In this document: one piece after another, positions 8,963 to 21,352 of the stretch
How positions within the stretch are numbered: the stretch's first letter is position 1
Layout of the letters: every line of letters begins with the position of its first letter
Assembly: GCF_000422965.1 (NCBI RefSeq)
Contig: NZ_AUHB01000004.1
Coordinates: 124,001 to 188,000 of the forward strand
Length of the DNA: 64,000 nt
Reading direction: 5' to 3'
Origin: Pleomorphomonas oryzae DSM 16300
Lineage (GTDB): Bacteria; Pseudomonadota; Alphaproteobacteria; Rhizobiales; Pleomorphomonadaceae
Translations under genes and position numbers: made by a program
Notes under the pieces: generated by a model
Told to the model about the DNA's origin: nothing
Database searches by the model: none
What the model saw: only the letters and a program-made list of their open reading frames with translations

Positions 8963-9152
8963 GGCGCTAGGGATCAGCGCGGGCCGGGAGGGGAACCCGG
9001 CCGACGGTCACCGCCGCTGGCGAGACGGGGGGCAGTGCCTATTGGGCGGTGCCGTCATGACTAGGATTTGGTACCGCCCGGCCCAAAAACAAGAGTCGGG
9101 CAGTTAACAACCCCGTGAGTGACGGCGTGATCGCCGAAAGTCGAATATCCGA

Positions 9153-10268
9153 TCAGCCGACCAGCGCCTTGAACTCGGCGAGGATGGCAGCGCCCATCGC
9201 GCGCGTGTCGATGGTCGCCTCGCCTTTCTGGGCGATATCCTTGGTCCGAAGCCCCTTGCCGAGCACACGGGCGATCGCGTCGTCGAGCTTGCCGGCGAGA
9301 TCGATCAGGCCGAAGGAATAGCGTAGCGCCATGCCGAAGGAGGCGATCATGGCGATCGGGTTGGCCGCGCCCGTGCCGGCGATGTCCGGCGCCGAACCGT
9401 GGACGGGCTCGTAGAGCGCCTTGCGCTTGCCGGTGGCCGCATCGGGCGCACCAAGCGAGGCCGACGGCAGCATGCCCAGCGAGCCGGTCAGCATGGCGCC
9501 GATATCGGAGAGCACGTCGCCGAACAGGTTGTCGGTCAGGATGACGTCGAACTGCTTGGGCCAGCGGACGAGCTGCATGGCGCAGTTGTCGGCGAGGATG
9601 TGATCGAGCTTGACGTCGGCATATTCTTCCTTGCCGATCTTCGTCACCACCTGGTTCCACAGCACGCCCGACTTCATGACGTTGCGCTTTTCGGCCGAGG
9701 AGACGCGGCCATTGCGTGCCTTGGCGAGGTCGAAGGCGACGCGGGCGATACGCTCGATTTCGTGCGTGGTGTAGACCTGCGTGTCGACGGCGCGCTTCTC
9801 GCCGTTCTCCAGCGTGACGATTTCCTTCGGTTCGCCGAAATAGACGCCGCCGGTCAGCTCACGAACGATCAGGATGTCGAGGCCTTCCACCACCTCGCGC
9901 TTCAGCGACGAGGCGTCGGCCAGCGCCGGATAGCAGATGGCCGGACGAAGGTTGGCGAACAAGCCCAGGTCCTTGCGAAGACGCAGAAGACCGGCTTCCG
10001 GACGGCAGTTGTAGGGAACGCTGTCCCACTTGGGACCACCGACGGCACCGAACAGCACCGCGTCGGCGGCCAGCGCCTTGGCCATATCGGCTTCCGAGAT
10101 GGCGGCGCCATGAGCGTCGTAGGCACAGCCGCCAACCAGACCGCGGTCGAGCGAGAAATCGGTGAGACCCTTGCCATTCAGGAAGGCGATGATCGTCTCG
10201 ACCTCGGCCATGATTTCCGGGCCGATGCCATCACCGGGCAGCAGGAACAGCGAATTCTTTGCCATCAT
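9153..10268 (-). CDS. leuB: 3-isopropylmalate dehydrogenase
   Basis: LeuB oxidatively decarboxylates 3-isopropylmalate with NAD+ in leucine synthesis. The 371-residue length is normal. Diagnostic segments are [11 protein letters not shown] at the N-terminus, the substrate-binding arginines in [16 protein letters not shown] and [10 protein letters not shown], the Mg-binding acidic segment [17 protein letters not shown], and the NAD-binding [14 protein letters not shown]. Two adjacent ATG codons (10268 and 10265) can serve as start; a GAGGA site lies 4 or 7 bases upstream, favouring the second. The gene is transcribed in the same direction as leuC but a terminator lies between them, so they are likely separate transcripts. 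Confidence 0.97.
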   Translation of the reverse strand: MMAKNSLFLLPGDGIGPEIMAEVETIIAFLNGKGLTDFSLDRGLVGGCAYDAHGAAISEADMAKALAADAVLFGAVGGPKWDSVPYNCRPEAGLLRLRKDLGLFANLRPAICYPALADASSLKREVVEGLDILIVRELTGGVYFGEPKEIVTLENGEKRAVDTQVYTTHEIERIARVAFDLAKARNGRVSSAEKRNVMKSGVLWNQVVTKIGKEEYADVKLDHILADNCAMQLVRWPKQFDVILTDNLFGDVLSDIGAMLTGSLGMLPSASLGAPDAATGKRKALYEPVHGSAPDIAGTGAANPIAMIASFGMALRYSFGLIDLAGKLDDAIARVLGKGLRTKDIAQKGEATIDTRAMGAAILAEFKALVG

Positions 10269-10353
10269 CGCATCCTCAAGAACGTGAAAACAGGGCGCAC
10301 GGCTTCCTCCGGCCGGCTTCGGCCGCTAGCCGTAATCGCCTTGTCGTCCAGGT

Positions 10354-11040
10354 TCAAGAGGCAAGCGTACCGGAGAGGACGGCAAACTCGCCGCTGTCGC
10401 GATCAAGCACATGCAGCTCGCCCTCGGCAACGTCGAACCAGGCCCCATGCAGCGCCAGCGCGCCGCTTTCGACGCGGGCCTTGACGAAGGGATAATCGAG
10501 AAGGTTGCCGAGCGACACCTTGACCGCCTCGTGCTCGAGGGCGGTGTAGCGCAGGCCGGGGGCGATCGAATGATCGCAGCGCACCCGCTCCGCCGTCTCG
10601 TCCAGCACCGACATCCACCGGCCGATGAAGTCGGTCGGTGTCAATGGGTCGGGGTTGCCGAGTGCCGCTGCGATGCCACCGCAGCGTCCGTGGCCCATCA
10701 CCACGATGTGGCGCACGGCAAGCGCCACCACGCCGAACTCCAGGGCCGCCGAAGTACCATGCGTCTCACCGTCCGGCGTGTAGGGCGGCACCAGATTGGC
10801 GACGTTGCGGACGACGAAGATCTCGCCCGGCCCGGCATCGAAGATCACTTCCGGCGACACGCGGCTGTCCGAACAACCGATGATCATGATCTGTGGCTTT
10901 TGTCCCTCGGCGGCCAATCGCTTGTAGCGCTCGTTCTCGCTGGGGTAGCGACCTTCCCGAAAGGCCTCGTAACCGGTCGTCAGACGCCCCGGAAAGGAGG
11001 CGGGCAGCTTCGAGCGAGAAGAGGTTTTCAGTTCGGTCAT
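10354..11040 (-). CDS. Beta-class carbonic anhydrase
   Basis: A 228-residue beta-carbonic anhydrase that interconverts CO2 and bicarbonate using zinc. The zinc ligands are visible as Cys56 in CSDSR, His117 and Cys120 in GHGRCGG. The catalytic Asp58-Arg60 pair is intact, and the dimer-typical VRNVANLVPPY segment is present. It lies upstream of leuB on the same strand with 85 bases between them. It probably supplies bicarbonate for carboxylases such as the acetyl-CoA carboxylase whose alpha subunit is also in this window, but that link is general and not specific to this locus. Confidence 0.95.
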   Translation of the reverse strand: MTELKTSSRSKLPASFPGRLTTGYEAFREGRYPSENERYKRLAAEGQKPQIMIIGCSDSRVSPEVIFDAGPGEIFVVRNVANLVPPYTPDGETHGTSAALEFGVVALAVRHIVVMGHGRCGGIAAALGNPDPLTPTDFIGRWMSVLDETAERVRCDHSIAPGLRYTALEHEAVKVSLGNLLDYPFVKARVESGALALHGAWFDVAEGELHVLDRDSGEFAVLSGTLAS

Positions 11041-11133
11041 CGAATAAAGTCCGGCTGGAGGAAATGGGGGCGGACAAGGTTCCCGCGCGGCGGTTATACG
11101 AAGGTCTACTTATAGGCGTCAATCAGTGTGGCT

Positions 11134-12033
11134 TCACAAGGTCTCGATTCTCGAGGGGCGCGCGACGGGTTTTCGCGGGGTCGCAAGGCGGCGGATGTCC
11201 ACCATGGCCATCGGATGGACCAGCGCCTCCTGCTCGTCCACCAATTCCAGTTCGCGTGCACCTGCCTTCACCGATCGGGCGATCACCTCAAAGGTGGAAG
11301 CCGACGCAGCCGCGAGCGCCACCTCGTCGGAGGCGCCGCCGATCAATCGCGACAGGAATAGCGCCGCGAACAAGTCGCCGGTGCCGTTGGGGGCGCCTTC
11401 GATCATCTGGTTCTCGGCAACGATGGTCTCGTTGGCGGTGACCAGCGCCGCGGCGATCTTGCCGGCCATCAGCGCCGGTGCCGACGTGACGACAACGCGC
11501 TTCGGCCCCAGCACCCGCGCCGCCGCCGTGATCTCGGTCAGCGTTTCAACAGGCTGACCGGTCAGCCAGCCGAGCTCAAAGCGGTTGGGGGTGGCGACAT
11601 CAGCGATGGAAACGAGGCGATCGCGTTGGGCAATGGCAACCGGCTCGGGTACATAAAGGCTGCCTGTACCGCTGACGCCCATGTCGCCGATCACCGGATC
11701 GGCCAGATGCAGCGCCGCCGGATTGGCCGCCCTGACGGCGGCAACCAGCGCGGCGGCGGCATCCGCCTGCCCGGCCGAGCCGAGGTAGCCGGTAATGATG
11801 CCGCCAACCTCCGGCAGCCAGGGCGAACGGGCAAGATCGGCGCAGAGTGCCGCGAAATCCGCTTCCGGCACTGCCATACGGTGGGCGCGACCGTGGCCGG
11901 GATGCCAGGGCAGGATGACCGTCGGCAGCGTCCAGACGCGATGGCCGAGCCGTTCCAGCGCGAAGGCGGCACGGGCACCCACCGATCCGCGGGCAACGAA
12001 AGAGGAGAGAACGATGATGGCTGGACGGCTCAT
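11134..12033 (-). CDS. pdxY: Pyridoxal kinase, ribokinase superfamily
   Basis: A 299-residue pyridoxal kinase that phosphorylates pyridoxal to pyridoxal 5'-phosphate in vitamin B6 salvage. It shows the start segment IIVLSSFVARGSVGARAA, the WHPGHGR region, DPVIGDMG for Mg-ATP binding, and the anion-hole motif GTGDLFAALFL of PfkB-type kinases with the catalytic aspartate. I chose ATG 12033 because the family begins here; the longer open frame upstream runs into the priA promoter region and has untypical residues. It is divergent from priA with 92 bases between the two starts. Confidence 0.93.
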   Translation of the reverse strand: MSRPAIIVLSSFVARGSVGARAAFALERLGHRVWTLPTVILPWHPGHGRAHRMAVPEADFAALCADLARSPWLPEVGGIITGYLGSAGQADAAAALVAAVRAANPAALHLADPVIGDMGVSGTGSLYVPEPVAIAQRDRLVSIADVATPNRFELGWLTGQPVETLTEITAAARVLGPKRVVVTSAPALMAGKIAAALVTANETIVAENQMIEGAPNGTGDLFAALFLSRLIGGASDEVALAAASASTFEVIARSVKAGARELELVDEQEALVHPMAMVDIRRLATPRKPVARPSRIETL

Positions 12034-12125
12034 GGGCGGCGGCTTTTCCAAATGGATGGCGGCTTGGCGAGGCGACGGCCCTCCGTTTAGCCTATGATCA
12101 ACCGCCGTACACCCCGAATCAGCCG

Positions 12126-14360
12126 ATGCCGACCGAAAAACCCGCTTCTTCACTTCATGATCTGTTCGGAGCGGCCGCTCCCCGCTTGGCGGGCGGTGGC
12201 GAGGTGGTACAGGTGCTGACCCCGGTCGGTCTCGACCTCTCCTATTCCTATCGCGTACCGCACGGAATGGCGGTGGGGCCGGGCTCCATCGTCCAGGTGC
12301 CGCTCGGTCCGCGCAAGGTGGTGGGTGTCGTCACCGCCGAGCCGGCCGAGCTCTCGGCCTCGTCCAACCGGCTCCGCCCCATCGAGGCCGCCTTCGACGC
12401 GCCACCGCTCACGCCGGAGATGCTCACCTTCGTCGATTGGGTCGCCCGCTACACGTTGACGCCGCGCGGCATGGTGATGCGTATGGTGCTGCGTGCGCCG
12501 GATGCGCTGGAGCCGGAGCCGCCGTTGCGCGGCCTCATCGCGACGAATGCGCCGCCCGAGCGTCTCACCGATGCACGCCGCCGAGTATTAGCACTCCTCG
12601 CCGAAAATGAGGGACAGGCTTGGACGCGCGCCGGTCTCGCGGCCGCGGCCGGCGTATCCGCCTCGGTCGTCGAGGGATTGGTGACCGCCGGTGCGCTCGC
12701 CGAAGTCGAACTGGCACCCGGCCGGCCATTCCGGGCGCCCGACCCCGATTTCAATCCCGTCAATCTCACGCCAGACCAGACGTCCGCCGTTGCCAAGCTA
12801 CGCGCAGCGCAGAATGACGGCGTGACGCTGATCGACGGCGTCACCGGCTCGGGCAAGACCGAGGTCTATCTCGAGGCCGTTGCCGACGCGCTCCGGGCCG
12901 GACGACAGGCGCTGATCCTGGTGCCGGAGATCGCCCTCACCCGCGCCTTCCTGGAGCGCTTCTCGGAACGCTTCGGCGCCCTACCGGCCGAATGGCATTC
13001 CGACGTCGGGCCGAAGATGCGCGCCCGCACCTGGCGGGCCGTCGCACTCGGCGAAGCGCGCGTGGTGGTCGGCGCCCGCTCCGCCCTGTTCCTGCCCTTC
13101 TCCGATCTTGGCCTGATTGTCGTCGACGAGGAACATGACGGCGCCTACAAGCAGGAGGAATGGGCGAGCTACCATGCCCGCGACATGGCGGTGGTGCGTG
13201 GCCGCATCGAAAACATCCCGGTCATTCTCGCCTCGGCCACGCCCTCGCTGGAAAGCCGCGTCAATGCCGAACGCGGCCGCTACCGGCACATCGTGCTGCC
13301 AGCGCGTGCCACCGGCTGCGACCTGCCCAGCCTCTACGCCATCGACATGCGCAAGGCTGGTCCGCCGCGCGGCCGCTTCCTGGCGCCTGGCCTCGTCGCC
13401 GCCATCCGCGAGGTCACCGAGCGTGGCGAACAGGCCATGCTATTCCTCAACCGGCGCGGCTACGCGCCGCTGACCCTTTGCCGCTCCTGCGGCCACCGGT
13501 TCCAATGCCCGCAATGCTCGGCTTGGCTGGTGGAGCACCGCTTCCGGGGGCGGCTCGTCTGCCATCATTGCGGCCACTCGGTGGCTCGGCCCGAGGCCTG
13601 TCCGTCCTGCGGCACGCTCGACAGCCTGGTCGCTTGCGGTCCCGGCGTCGAGCGCATTGCCGAGGAGATGCAGACCTTGCTGCCCGACAAGCGCACCGTG
13701 GTGTTGTCGTCGGATATCGGCGGTGGCGTTCAGCGCCTGAGGGCCGAATTCGAGGCGGTGGCCAAGGGCGAGTGCGACATCGTCGTCGGCACCCAGATGG
13801 TGGCGAAGGGTCACAATTTTCCCAAGCTGACCATGGTTGGTGTGGTCGACGCCGACCTCAGCCTGTCGCAGGGCGATCCGCGCGCCGCCGAGCGTACCTT
13901 CCAACTGCTGGCTCAGGTCACCGGCCGCGCCGGCCGCGTGATCGGCAAGGGCCTCGGTCTTCTCCAGACCTACGCACCGGAAAGCCCGGTGATCGAGGCG
14001 TTGGTGTCAGGCGATGCCGAACGCTTCTATCGCACCGAACTGGCCGAGCGTGAACGGTCGGCCATGCCACCCTTCGGCCGCCTCGCAGCGATTTTGGTAT
14101 CCGGCCCCAGCCGCGAACTTGCCGAGGATCATGCCCGCCACCTCGCCCGCATGGCACCGCGCGACCCGGCTGTCGAAGTGCTGGGCCCGGCTGAGGCGGC
14201 GCTCGCGGTGGTGCGCGGCCGCCACCGCTTCCGGCTGATTGCCCATTCCGGCCGCGACACCGATCTCTCCGCCTACATGCGCGCCTGGATCACCGCCGCC
14301 GACCGGCCGACGCGAGGCGTCGAAGCCTATGTCGACGTCGATCCGCAGAATTTCCTCTAG
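12126..14360 (+). CDS. priA: Primosomal protein N' (PriA helicase)
   Basis: PriA, 744 residues, is the 3'-5' superfamily 2 helicase that reloads the replisome at stalled or repaired forks. The N-terminal DNA-binding domain (VLTPVGLDLSYSYRVP) is followed by Walker A DGVTGSGKTEVY (about residue 240) and Walker B DEEHDGAYKQEEW. A zinc-binding cysteine block at about residues 452-500 (CRSCGHRFQCPQC, CHHCGH, CPSCG) is complete, and helicase motifs VGTQMVAKGHNFP and QVTGRAGR follow. priA next to the atp operon is a common arrangement in Rhizobiales. It is followed by a 327-base gap before atpH, so it is probably not part of that operon. Confidence 0.97.
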   Translation: MPTEKPASSLHDLFGAAAPRLAGGGEVVQVLTPVGLDLSYSYRVPHGMAVGPGSIVQVPLGPRKVVGVVTAEPAELSASSNRLRPIEAAFDAPPLTPEMLTFVDWVARYTLTPRGMVMRMVLRAPDALEPEPPLRGLIATNAPPERLTDARRRVLALLAENEGQAWTRAGLAAAAGVSASVVEGLVTAGALAEVELAPGRPFRAPDPDFNPVNLTPDQTSAVAKLRAAQNDGVTLIDGVTGSGKTEVYLEAVADALRAGRQALILVPEIALTRAFLERFSERFGALPAEWHSDVGPKMRARTWRAVALGEARVVVGARSALFLPFSDLGLIVVDEEHDGAYKQEEWASYHARDMAVVRGRIENIPVILASATPSLESRVNAERGRYRHIVLPARATGCDLPSLYAIDMRKAGPPRGRFLAPGLVAAIREVTERGEQAMLFLNRRGYAPLTLCRSCGHRFQCPQCSAWLVEHRFRGRLVCHHCGHSVARPEACPSCGTLDSLVACGPGVERIAEEMQTLLPDKRTVVLSSDIGGGVQRLRAEFEAVAKGECDIVVGTQMVAKGHNFPKLTMVGVVDADLSLSQGDPRAAERTFQLLAQVTGRAGRVIGKGLGLLQTYAPESPVIEALVSGDAERFYRTELAERERSAMPPFGRLAAILVSGPSRELAEDHARHLARMAPRDPAVEVLGPAEAALAVVRGRHRFRLIAHSGRDTDLSAYMRAWITAADRPTRGVEAYVDVDPQNFL

Positions 14361-14687
14361 AGGTTGGACACCCTCCATCGTGCAACGCTGAGATCTGCCG
14401 CGTTTCACGAGAGGTGAATGACATCTAAAACGATAAACTATTCGACTTTCGGATGAGCAGTTTTTAAGGACATGTCCCAAGCGGCCATTTACCTAAGGAT
14501 ATCCGCGCAAAAGACGGAATTCTTGAATCCAGTGAGTGCGTTGCGTGAGGGAAACTCCTGTGGTAGACGGTGCCAAGTTCGCTGCGGGGCCGTGCGCCGT
14601 GCCGCCGTCGTATTCTATTATGCGAATATCTTCAAAGCGTTCAGCCGGGTGAACCTTTGACGGTTCGCACCGATGAGGGGTTCTTAC
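14361..14687. other. priA-atpH intergenic region
   Basis: A stretch of 327 bases with lower GC than its flanks and no credible gene. A 62-codon open frame at 14472-14660 has no proper ribosome binding site or codon bias. The atp operon promoter must lie here, and AT-rich TATTCTATTATG at about 14610-14622 is a candidate -10 region, but no clear -35 partner is visible. No convincing priA terminator was seen. Confidence 0.5.
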
Positions 14688-16777
<2,090 letters not shown>

Positions 16778-16802
16778 ACGACATCGCCGGAATGAACCGA
16801 GG

Positions 16803-16819
16803 AGGGCGGCGACCGCCCT
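16803..16819. other. Intercistronic hairpin between atpA and atpG
   Basis: AGGGCGG / CCGCCCT, a perfect 7-bp stem with a CGA loop, 25 bases after the atpA stop. No T-tract follows, so it is not a standard terminator. It may mark an mRNA processing or stability element; a similar hairpin follows atpD. Confidence 0.5.
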
Positions 16820-16858
16820 TCTCTCCCGCGCCCCGATGCCCGACAGGCAGGAGCCGAT

Positions 16859-17731
16859 ATGGCTAGCTTGAAAGAACTCAAGAACCGCATCGCTTCGGTG
16901 AAGGCGACGCAGAAAATCACCAAGGCGATGCAGATGGTCGCCGCGGCGAAGCTGCGCCGCGCGCAGGAGGCGGCGGTCGCGGCCCGTCCCTACGCCCACC
17001 GTCTTGGCGCGGTGGTTGCCAATCTTGCTGCGGCCATGGCCGGCCGCGACGACGCGCCGCGCCTTCTCGCCGGCACCGGTCGCAATGACGTGCACCTCCT
17101 CGTCGTCTGCACGGCCGAGCGCGGCCTGTGCGGCGGCTTCAATTCATCGATCGTTCGGCTGGCGCGCGAACACGCCGCTTCGCTGCTTGCGGCAGGCAAG
17201 ACGGTGAAGATCATTACCGTTGGCAAGAAGGGCGCCGACGCCCTGAAGCGTGACCATAGCGACCGCATCATTGACCGCGTCGAACTGCGCGAAGTGAAGA
17301 CCGTCACCTTCGCCATCGCCAACAAGCTCCAAAAGCGTCTTCTCGAGCTTTATGAAGCCGGCGAATTCGACGTCTGCACGCTGTTCTATTCCGAATTCAA
17401 GTCGGTGATCAATCAGATCCCCACAGCCAAGCAGCTTCTGCCGGTCAAGGCCGACGCCTCGGCCGCCACGTCGGAATCCTCCTACGAATTCGAGCCGGAC
17501 GAGGCGGAAATCCTCGAGACCATGCTGCCGCGCTACATCGCCGTGGAGCTTTTCACAGCCCTGCTCGAGAATGCCGCCGGTGAGATGGGCGCCAAGATGA
17601 CCGCCATGGACAATGCCACGCGCAACGCCGGCGACATGATCGACCGCCTGTCGATCACCTACAACCGTACGCGCCAGGCCAAGATCACCACCGAGCTCGT
17701 TGAAATCATTTCGGGCGCCGAGGCGCTCTGA
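16859..17731 (+). CDS. atpG: F1Fo ATP synthase subunit gamma
   Basis: The gamma subunit, 290 residues, is the rotating shaft in the F1 core. The N-terminal coiled-coil helix ([20 protein letters not shown]) and the C-terminal helix ([20 protein letters not shown] followed by [16 protein letters not shown]) are the family hallmarks. The central Rossmann-like part has [14 protein letters not shown]. It sits 81 bases after atpA and 27 before atpD in the same operon. Nothing unusual is visible in it. Confidence 0.97.
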   Translation: MASLKELKNRIASVKATQKITKAMQMVAAAKLRRAQEAAVAARPYAHRLGAVVANLAAAMAGRDDAPRLLAGTGRNDVHLLVVCTAERGLCGGFNSSIVRLAREHAASLLAAGKTVKIITVGKKGADALKRDHSDRIIDRVELREVKTVTFAIANKLQKRLLELYEAGEFDVCTLFYSEFKSVINQIPTAKQLLPVKADASAATSESSYEFEPDEAEILETMLPRYIAVELFTALLENAAGEMGAKMTAMDNATRNAGDMIDRLSITYNRTRQAKITTELVEIISGAEAL

Positions 17732-19198
<1,467 letters not shown>

Positions 19199-19211
19199 TG
19201 ACCGAACGGGT

Positions 19212-19230
19212 CGGGCGGTCACACCGCCCG
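19212..19230. other. Intercistronic hairpin between atpD and atpC
   Basis: CGGGCGGT / ACCGCCCG, a perfect 8-bp stem with a 3-base loop, starting 14 bases after the atpD stop. No T-tract follows. Its position is suited to lowering or stabilising the message for the epsilon subunit, which is needed in one copy per complex against three of beta. That role is an inference. Confidence 0.5.
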
Positions 19231-19354
19231 CCCTTCCGGTGCTCGTCGCACCGGGCCCGAGAATTTGACCGGCCTGAACGGGCCGCCAGAGCAACTCGAC
19301 CGAGGGTGAGCATCTCTCGTCGGAATTGCCGACAAACACCGTGGGGAGCGCCGG

Positions 19355-19750
19355 ATGGCAACCTTCAAGTTCGAACTCGTCAGCCCCGAGCGCCTGATTC
19401 TGTCGATTGACGCCGATCAGGTGGATCTGCCCGGCAGCGAGGGCGACTTCGGCGTGCTCGCCGGCCACGCGCCCTTCCTCACCACGCTGAAGACCGGCAT
19501 CATCGCCGTCAAGGCCGGCGGCGTATCGAGTCGGATCTACGTGCGCGGCGGCTTTGCCGACGTCAACGCGGCCGGTCTCAGCGTGCTCGCCGAAAAGGCG
19601 GTGCCCGAGAGCGAGTTCGATCCCACCGTTGCGGCTGCCGAGCTCGTTGTTGCCGAGACCGTTCTTGCCGAAGCGAAGACCGAAGAAGCCAGGGACGACG
19701 CCATCGCCGCCCTCGATCAGGTGAAGACCGCCGTTGCGGCGCTCGCCTGA
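19355..19750 (+). CDS. atpC: F1Fo ATP synthase subunit epsilon
   Basis: The epsilon subunit, 131 residues, binds gamma and regulates ATP hydrolysis. The N-terminal beta-sandwich is typical (FELVSPERLILS, DLPGSEGDFGVLAGHAPFLT, YVRGGFADV). The C-terminal part is a short Ala/Glu-rich helix. It is the last gene of the operon and is convergent with the DeoR regulator gene, with 42 bases between their ends. The ATG has GGGAG about 9 bases upstream. Confidence 0.95.
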   Translation: MATFKFELVSPERLILSIDADQVDLPGSEGDFGVLAGHAPFLTTLKTGIIAVKAGGVSSRIYVRGGFADVNAAGLSVLAEKAVPESEFDPTVAAAELVVAETVLAEAKTEEARDDAIAALDQVKTAVAALA

Positions 19751-19792
19751 CCGCAACGTTTTGGGGAACCGTCCCAATAACGCGGCCAACCG

Positions 19793-20485
19793 TTACTCGG
19801 TGATGATCTGATCGAACTGATCGGTGGTTGCGAAGAACGCCGGCTTGATTTTCTCAAGCTTGCTCGAATCGATCACCACATAGCTCAGCCCAGCGCGGGC
19901 CAGCACCGCCTGCTTGATCGGCACTTCGTGGAAGTTGGAACAGGTGGCGCCGTGCTGCGAATGCAGCCCGCCGGCCGATAGAAACGCCTTGCTGATCCCC
20001 AGCCGCTCCAGTGTCCGTAAGGCCTCGTCGCCGGAAAACGTCTGCGACGAGGCGTGAAATAGACCGCCCAGCAGGATCAGGTTGGTATTCGGCCGCTTCA
20101 TGACGCGCTCGGCGACGTTCATGGCATAGGTAATGACGGTCAGCTTGCCGGACACCGGCAGGTACTCGGTCATTCGCGGCGTCGTGGTTCCGCAATCGAT
20201 GAAAATCGTGTCGTCCGGCTCGACAAGCCGCGCCGCTTTGCGGCAGGCGAGATCCTTCGCCTCCGCATGGGTGTCGGCCTCCGCGTCGAGGCGATAGGTG
20301 GTGCGCTCGCCACCAACCGGTAGGATGTAGCCGCCGAGATAACTGAAAAGGTGCGGCACCGAGGCGAGATCCCGCCGCACGGTCATTTCAGACACGCCGA
20401 GGTGCCCGGCGGCATCGCTGAGATGCAGCACGCCGGCCTCCTTCAAGCGATCCTCGAGGCGTTCTATGCGTTCGGCCTTTTTCAC
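19793..20485 (-). CDS. deoR: DeoR-family transcriptional regulator of the deoxyribose module
   Basis: A 230-residue DeoR-type repressor. The N-terminal winged helix (LHLSDAAGHLGVSEMTVRRDLA) is followed by a sugar-phosphate-sensing domain with the family motifs IFIDCGTTT and ILLGGLFHASSQTFSG. The start is GTG 20485, preceded by GGAGG 7 bases upstream. It is divergent from deoC, with two palindromes between them (20526-20541 and 20567-20586), so it most likely represses the deoxyribose genes and its own gene. The inducer is probably deoxyribose-5-phosphate, by analogy with the E. coli regulator. The symbol reflects context and family, not proven orthology. Confidence 0.88.
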   Translation of the reverse strand: MKKAERIERLEDRLKEAGVLHLSDAAGHLGVSEMTVRRDLASVPHLFSYLGGYILPVGGERTTYRLDAEADTHAEAKDLACRKAARLVEPDDTIFIDCGTTTPRMTEYLPVSGKLTVITYAMNVAERVMKRPNTNLILLGGLFHASSQTFSGDEALRTLERLGISKAFLSAGGLHSQHGATCSNFHEVPIKQAVLARAGLSYVVIDSSKLEKIKPAFFATTDQFDQIITE

Positions 20486-20525
20486 GGAAACACCTCCGCC
20501 GTTCCAGGTTTCAATCCACCTTTCC

Positions 20526-20541
20526 CCTTGACTCGTCAAGG
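20526..20541. promoter_or_regulatory. Palindrome in the deoR-deoC intergenic region
   Basis: CCTTGAC-TC-GTCAAGG is a perfect 7-bp inverted repeat with a 2-base centre, 40 bases upstream of the deoR start. It could be a second operator or a site for another regulator. Its arms differ from those of the 20567-20586 repeat. Confidence 0.45.
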
Positions 20542-20566
20542 CCAGTATGAAACCTTCCAAACAAAT

Positions 20567-20586
20567 CTTGTTAGAATCATAACAAG
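20567..20586. promoter_or_regulatory. Likely DeoR operator at deoC
   Basis: CTTGTTA-GAATCA-TAACAAG is a perfect inverted repeat with 7-bp arms (8 bp if the flanking T and A are included). It spans a possible -10 element TAGAAT for deoC and ends just before the first possible ATG of deoC. DeoR-family proteins bind such spaced inverted repeats. Confidence 0.6.
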
Positions 20587-20608
20587 AATGCCGGATGGAG
20601 ACCCGGAA

Positions 20609-21313
20609 GTGGAAGATTCGAAACATAATTCTGTCAGGAACTCGCAGACTCTCGCCGGCATGATCGATCACACGATCCTGAAGCCGGAGGCGACCAGAGC
20701 AGAAGTCGCCCGGCTCTGCGACGAGGCGATCGCTTACGGCTTCGCATCGGTCTGCGTTAATGCCGTGCATGCCGGTTTTGTTGCCGAGCGTCTCAAAGGC
20801 AGCAAGGTCAAGACCTGCGTTGTCGTCGGTTTCCCGCTTGGCGCCTCGGGCGCTGCCGCCAAGGCCGACGAGGCCTCGCGCGCCATCGCAGCCGGTGCCG
20901 ACGAGATCGACATGGTGATCGACATTGGTGCCCTGCGCGAGGGCGACCTCGATCGCTTCCGCGCCGACATCGCCGCCGTGCGGCGGGCGACGGCCGGCAA
21001 GCTGTTGAAGGTGATCATCGAGACCTGCCTGCTCGACGACGCTCAAAAGGAAACGGCCTGCCGCGTCAGCAAAGAGCTCGGCGCCGATTTTGTGAAGACA
21101 TCCACCGGCTTCTCGAGCGGTGGCGCGACTGTTGAGGACATCGCGCTGATGCGTCGAGTGGTCGGTTCGGAAATGGGAGTTAAGGCTTCCGGTGGTGTTC
21201 GCACCGCCGAGAATGCGTGGGCCATGGTGGAAGCCGGCGCCACGCGCATAGGTGCCAGCGCCAGTATCGCCATCGTCGGCGGCGCGGGCAAAGGAGGACC
21301 CGCAGGATACTGA
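20609..21313 (+). CDS. deoC: Deoxyribose-phosphate aldolase
   Basis: DeoC cleaves 2-deoxyribose-5-phosphate to acetaldehyde and glyceraldehyde-3-phosphate. About 234 residues. The class I aldolase residues are present: IDHTILKPEAT at the N-terminus, LKVIIETCLLDD, the Schiff-base lysine in FVKTSTGFSSGGAT, and the second lysine in GVKASGGVRT. I prefer GTG 20609 because GGAG lies 8 bases upstream. An in-frame ATG at 20588 directly abuts the operator-like repeat and has no ribosome binding site. The gene begins the plus-strand deoxyribose module that continues with the ABC importer, a DUF4432 protein and the kinase. Confidence 0.95.
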   Translation: MEDSKHNSVRNSQTLAGMIDHTILKPEATRAEVARLCDEAIAYGFASVCVNAVHAGFVAERLKGSKVKTCVVVGFPLGASGAAAKADEASRAIAAGADEIDMVIDIGALREGDLDRFRADIAAVRRATAGKLLKVIIETCLLDDAQKETACRVSKELGADFVKTSTGFSSGGATVEDIALMRRVVGSEMGVKASGGVRTAENAWAMVEAGATRIGASASIAIVGGAGKGGPAGY

Positions 21314-21352
21314 CGGGATTGAAAGAACCGTTCTCTTGGGAGGAGACGTACA

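Noticed and set aside
14472-14660. 62-codon ORF before atpH
   Set aside because: The AAGGA is only one base from the ATG and the codon use is not gene-like.
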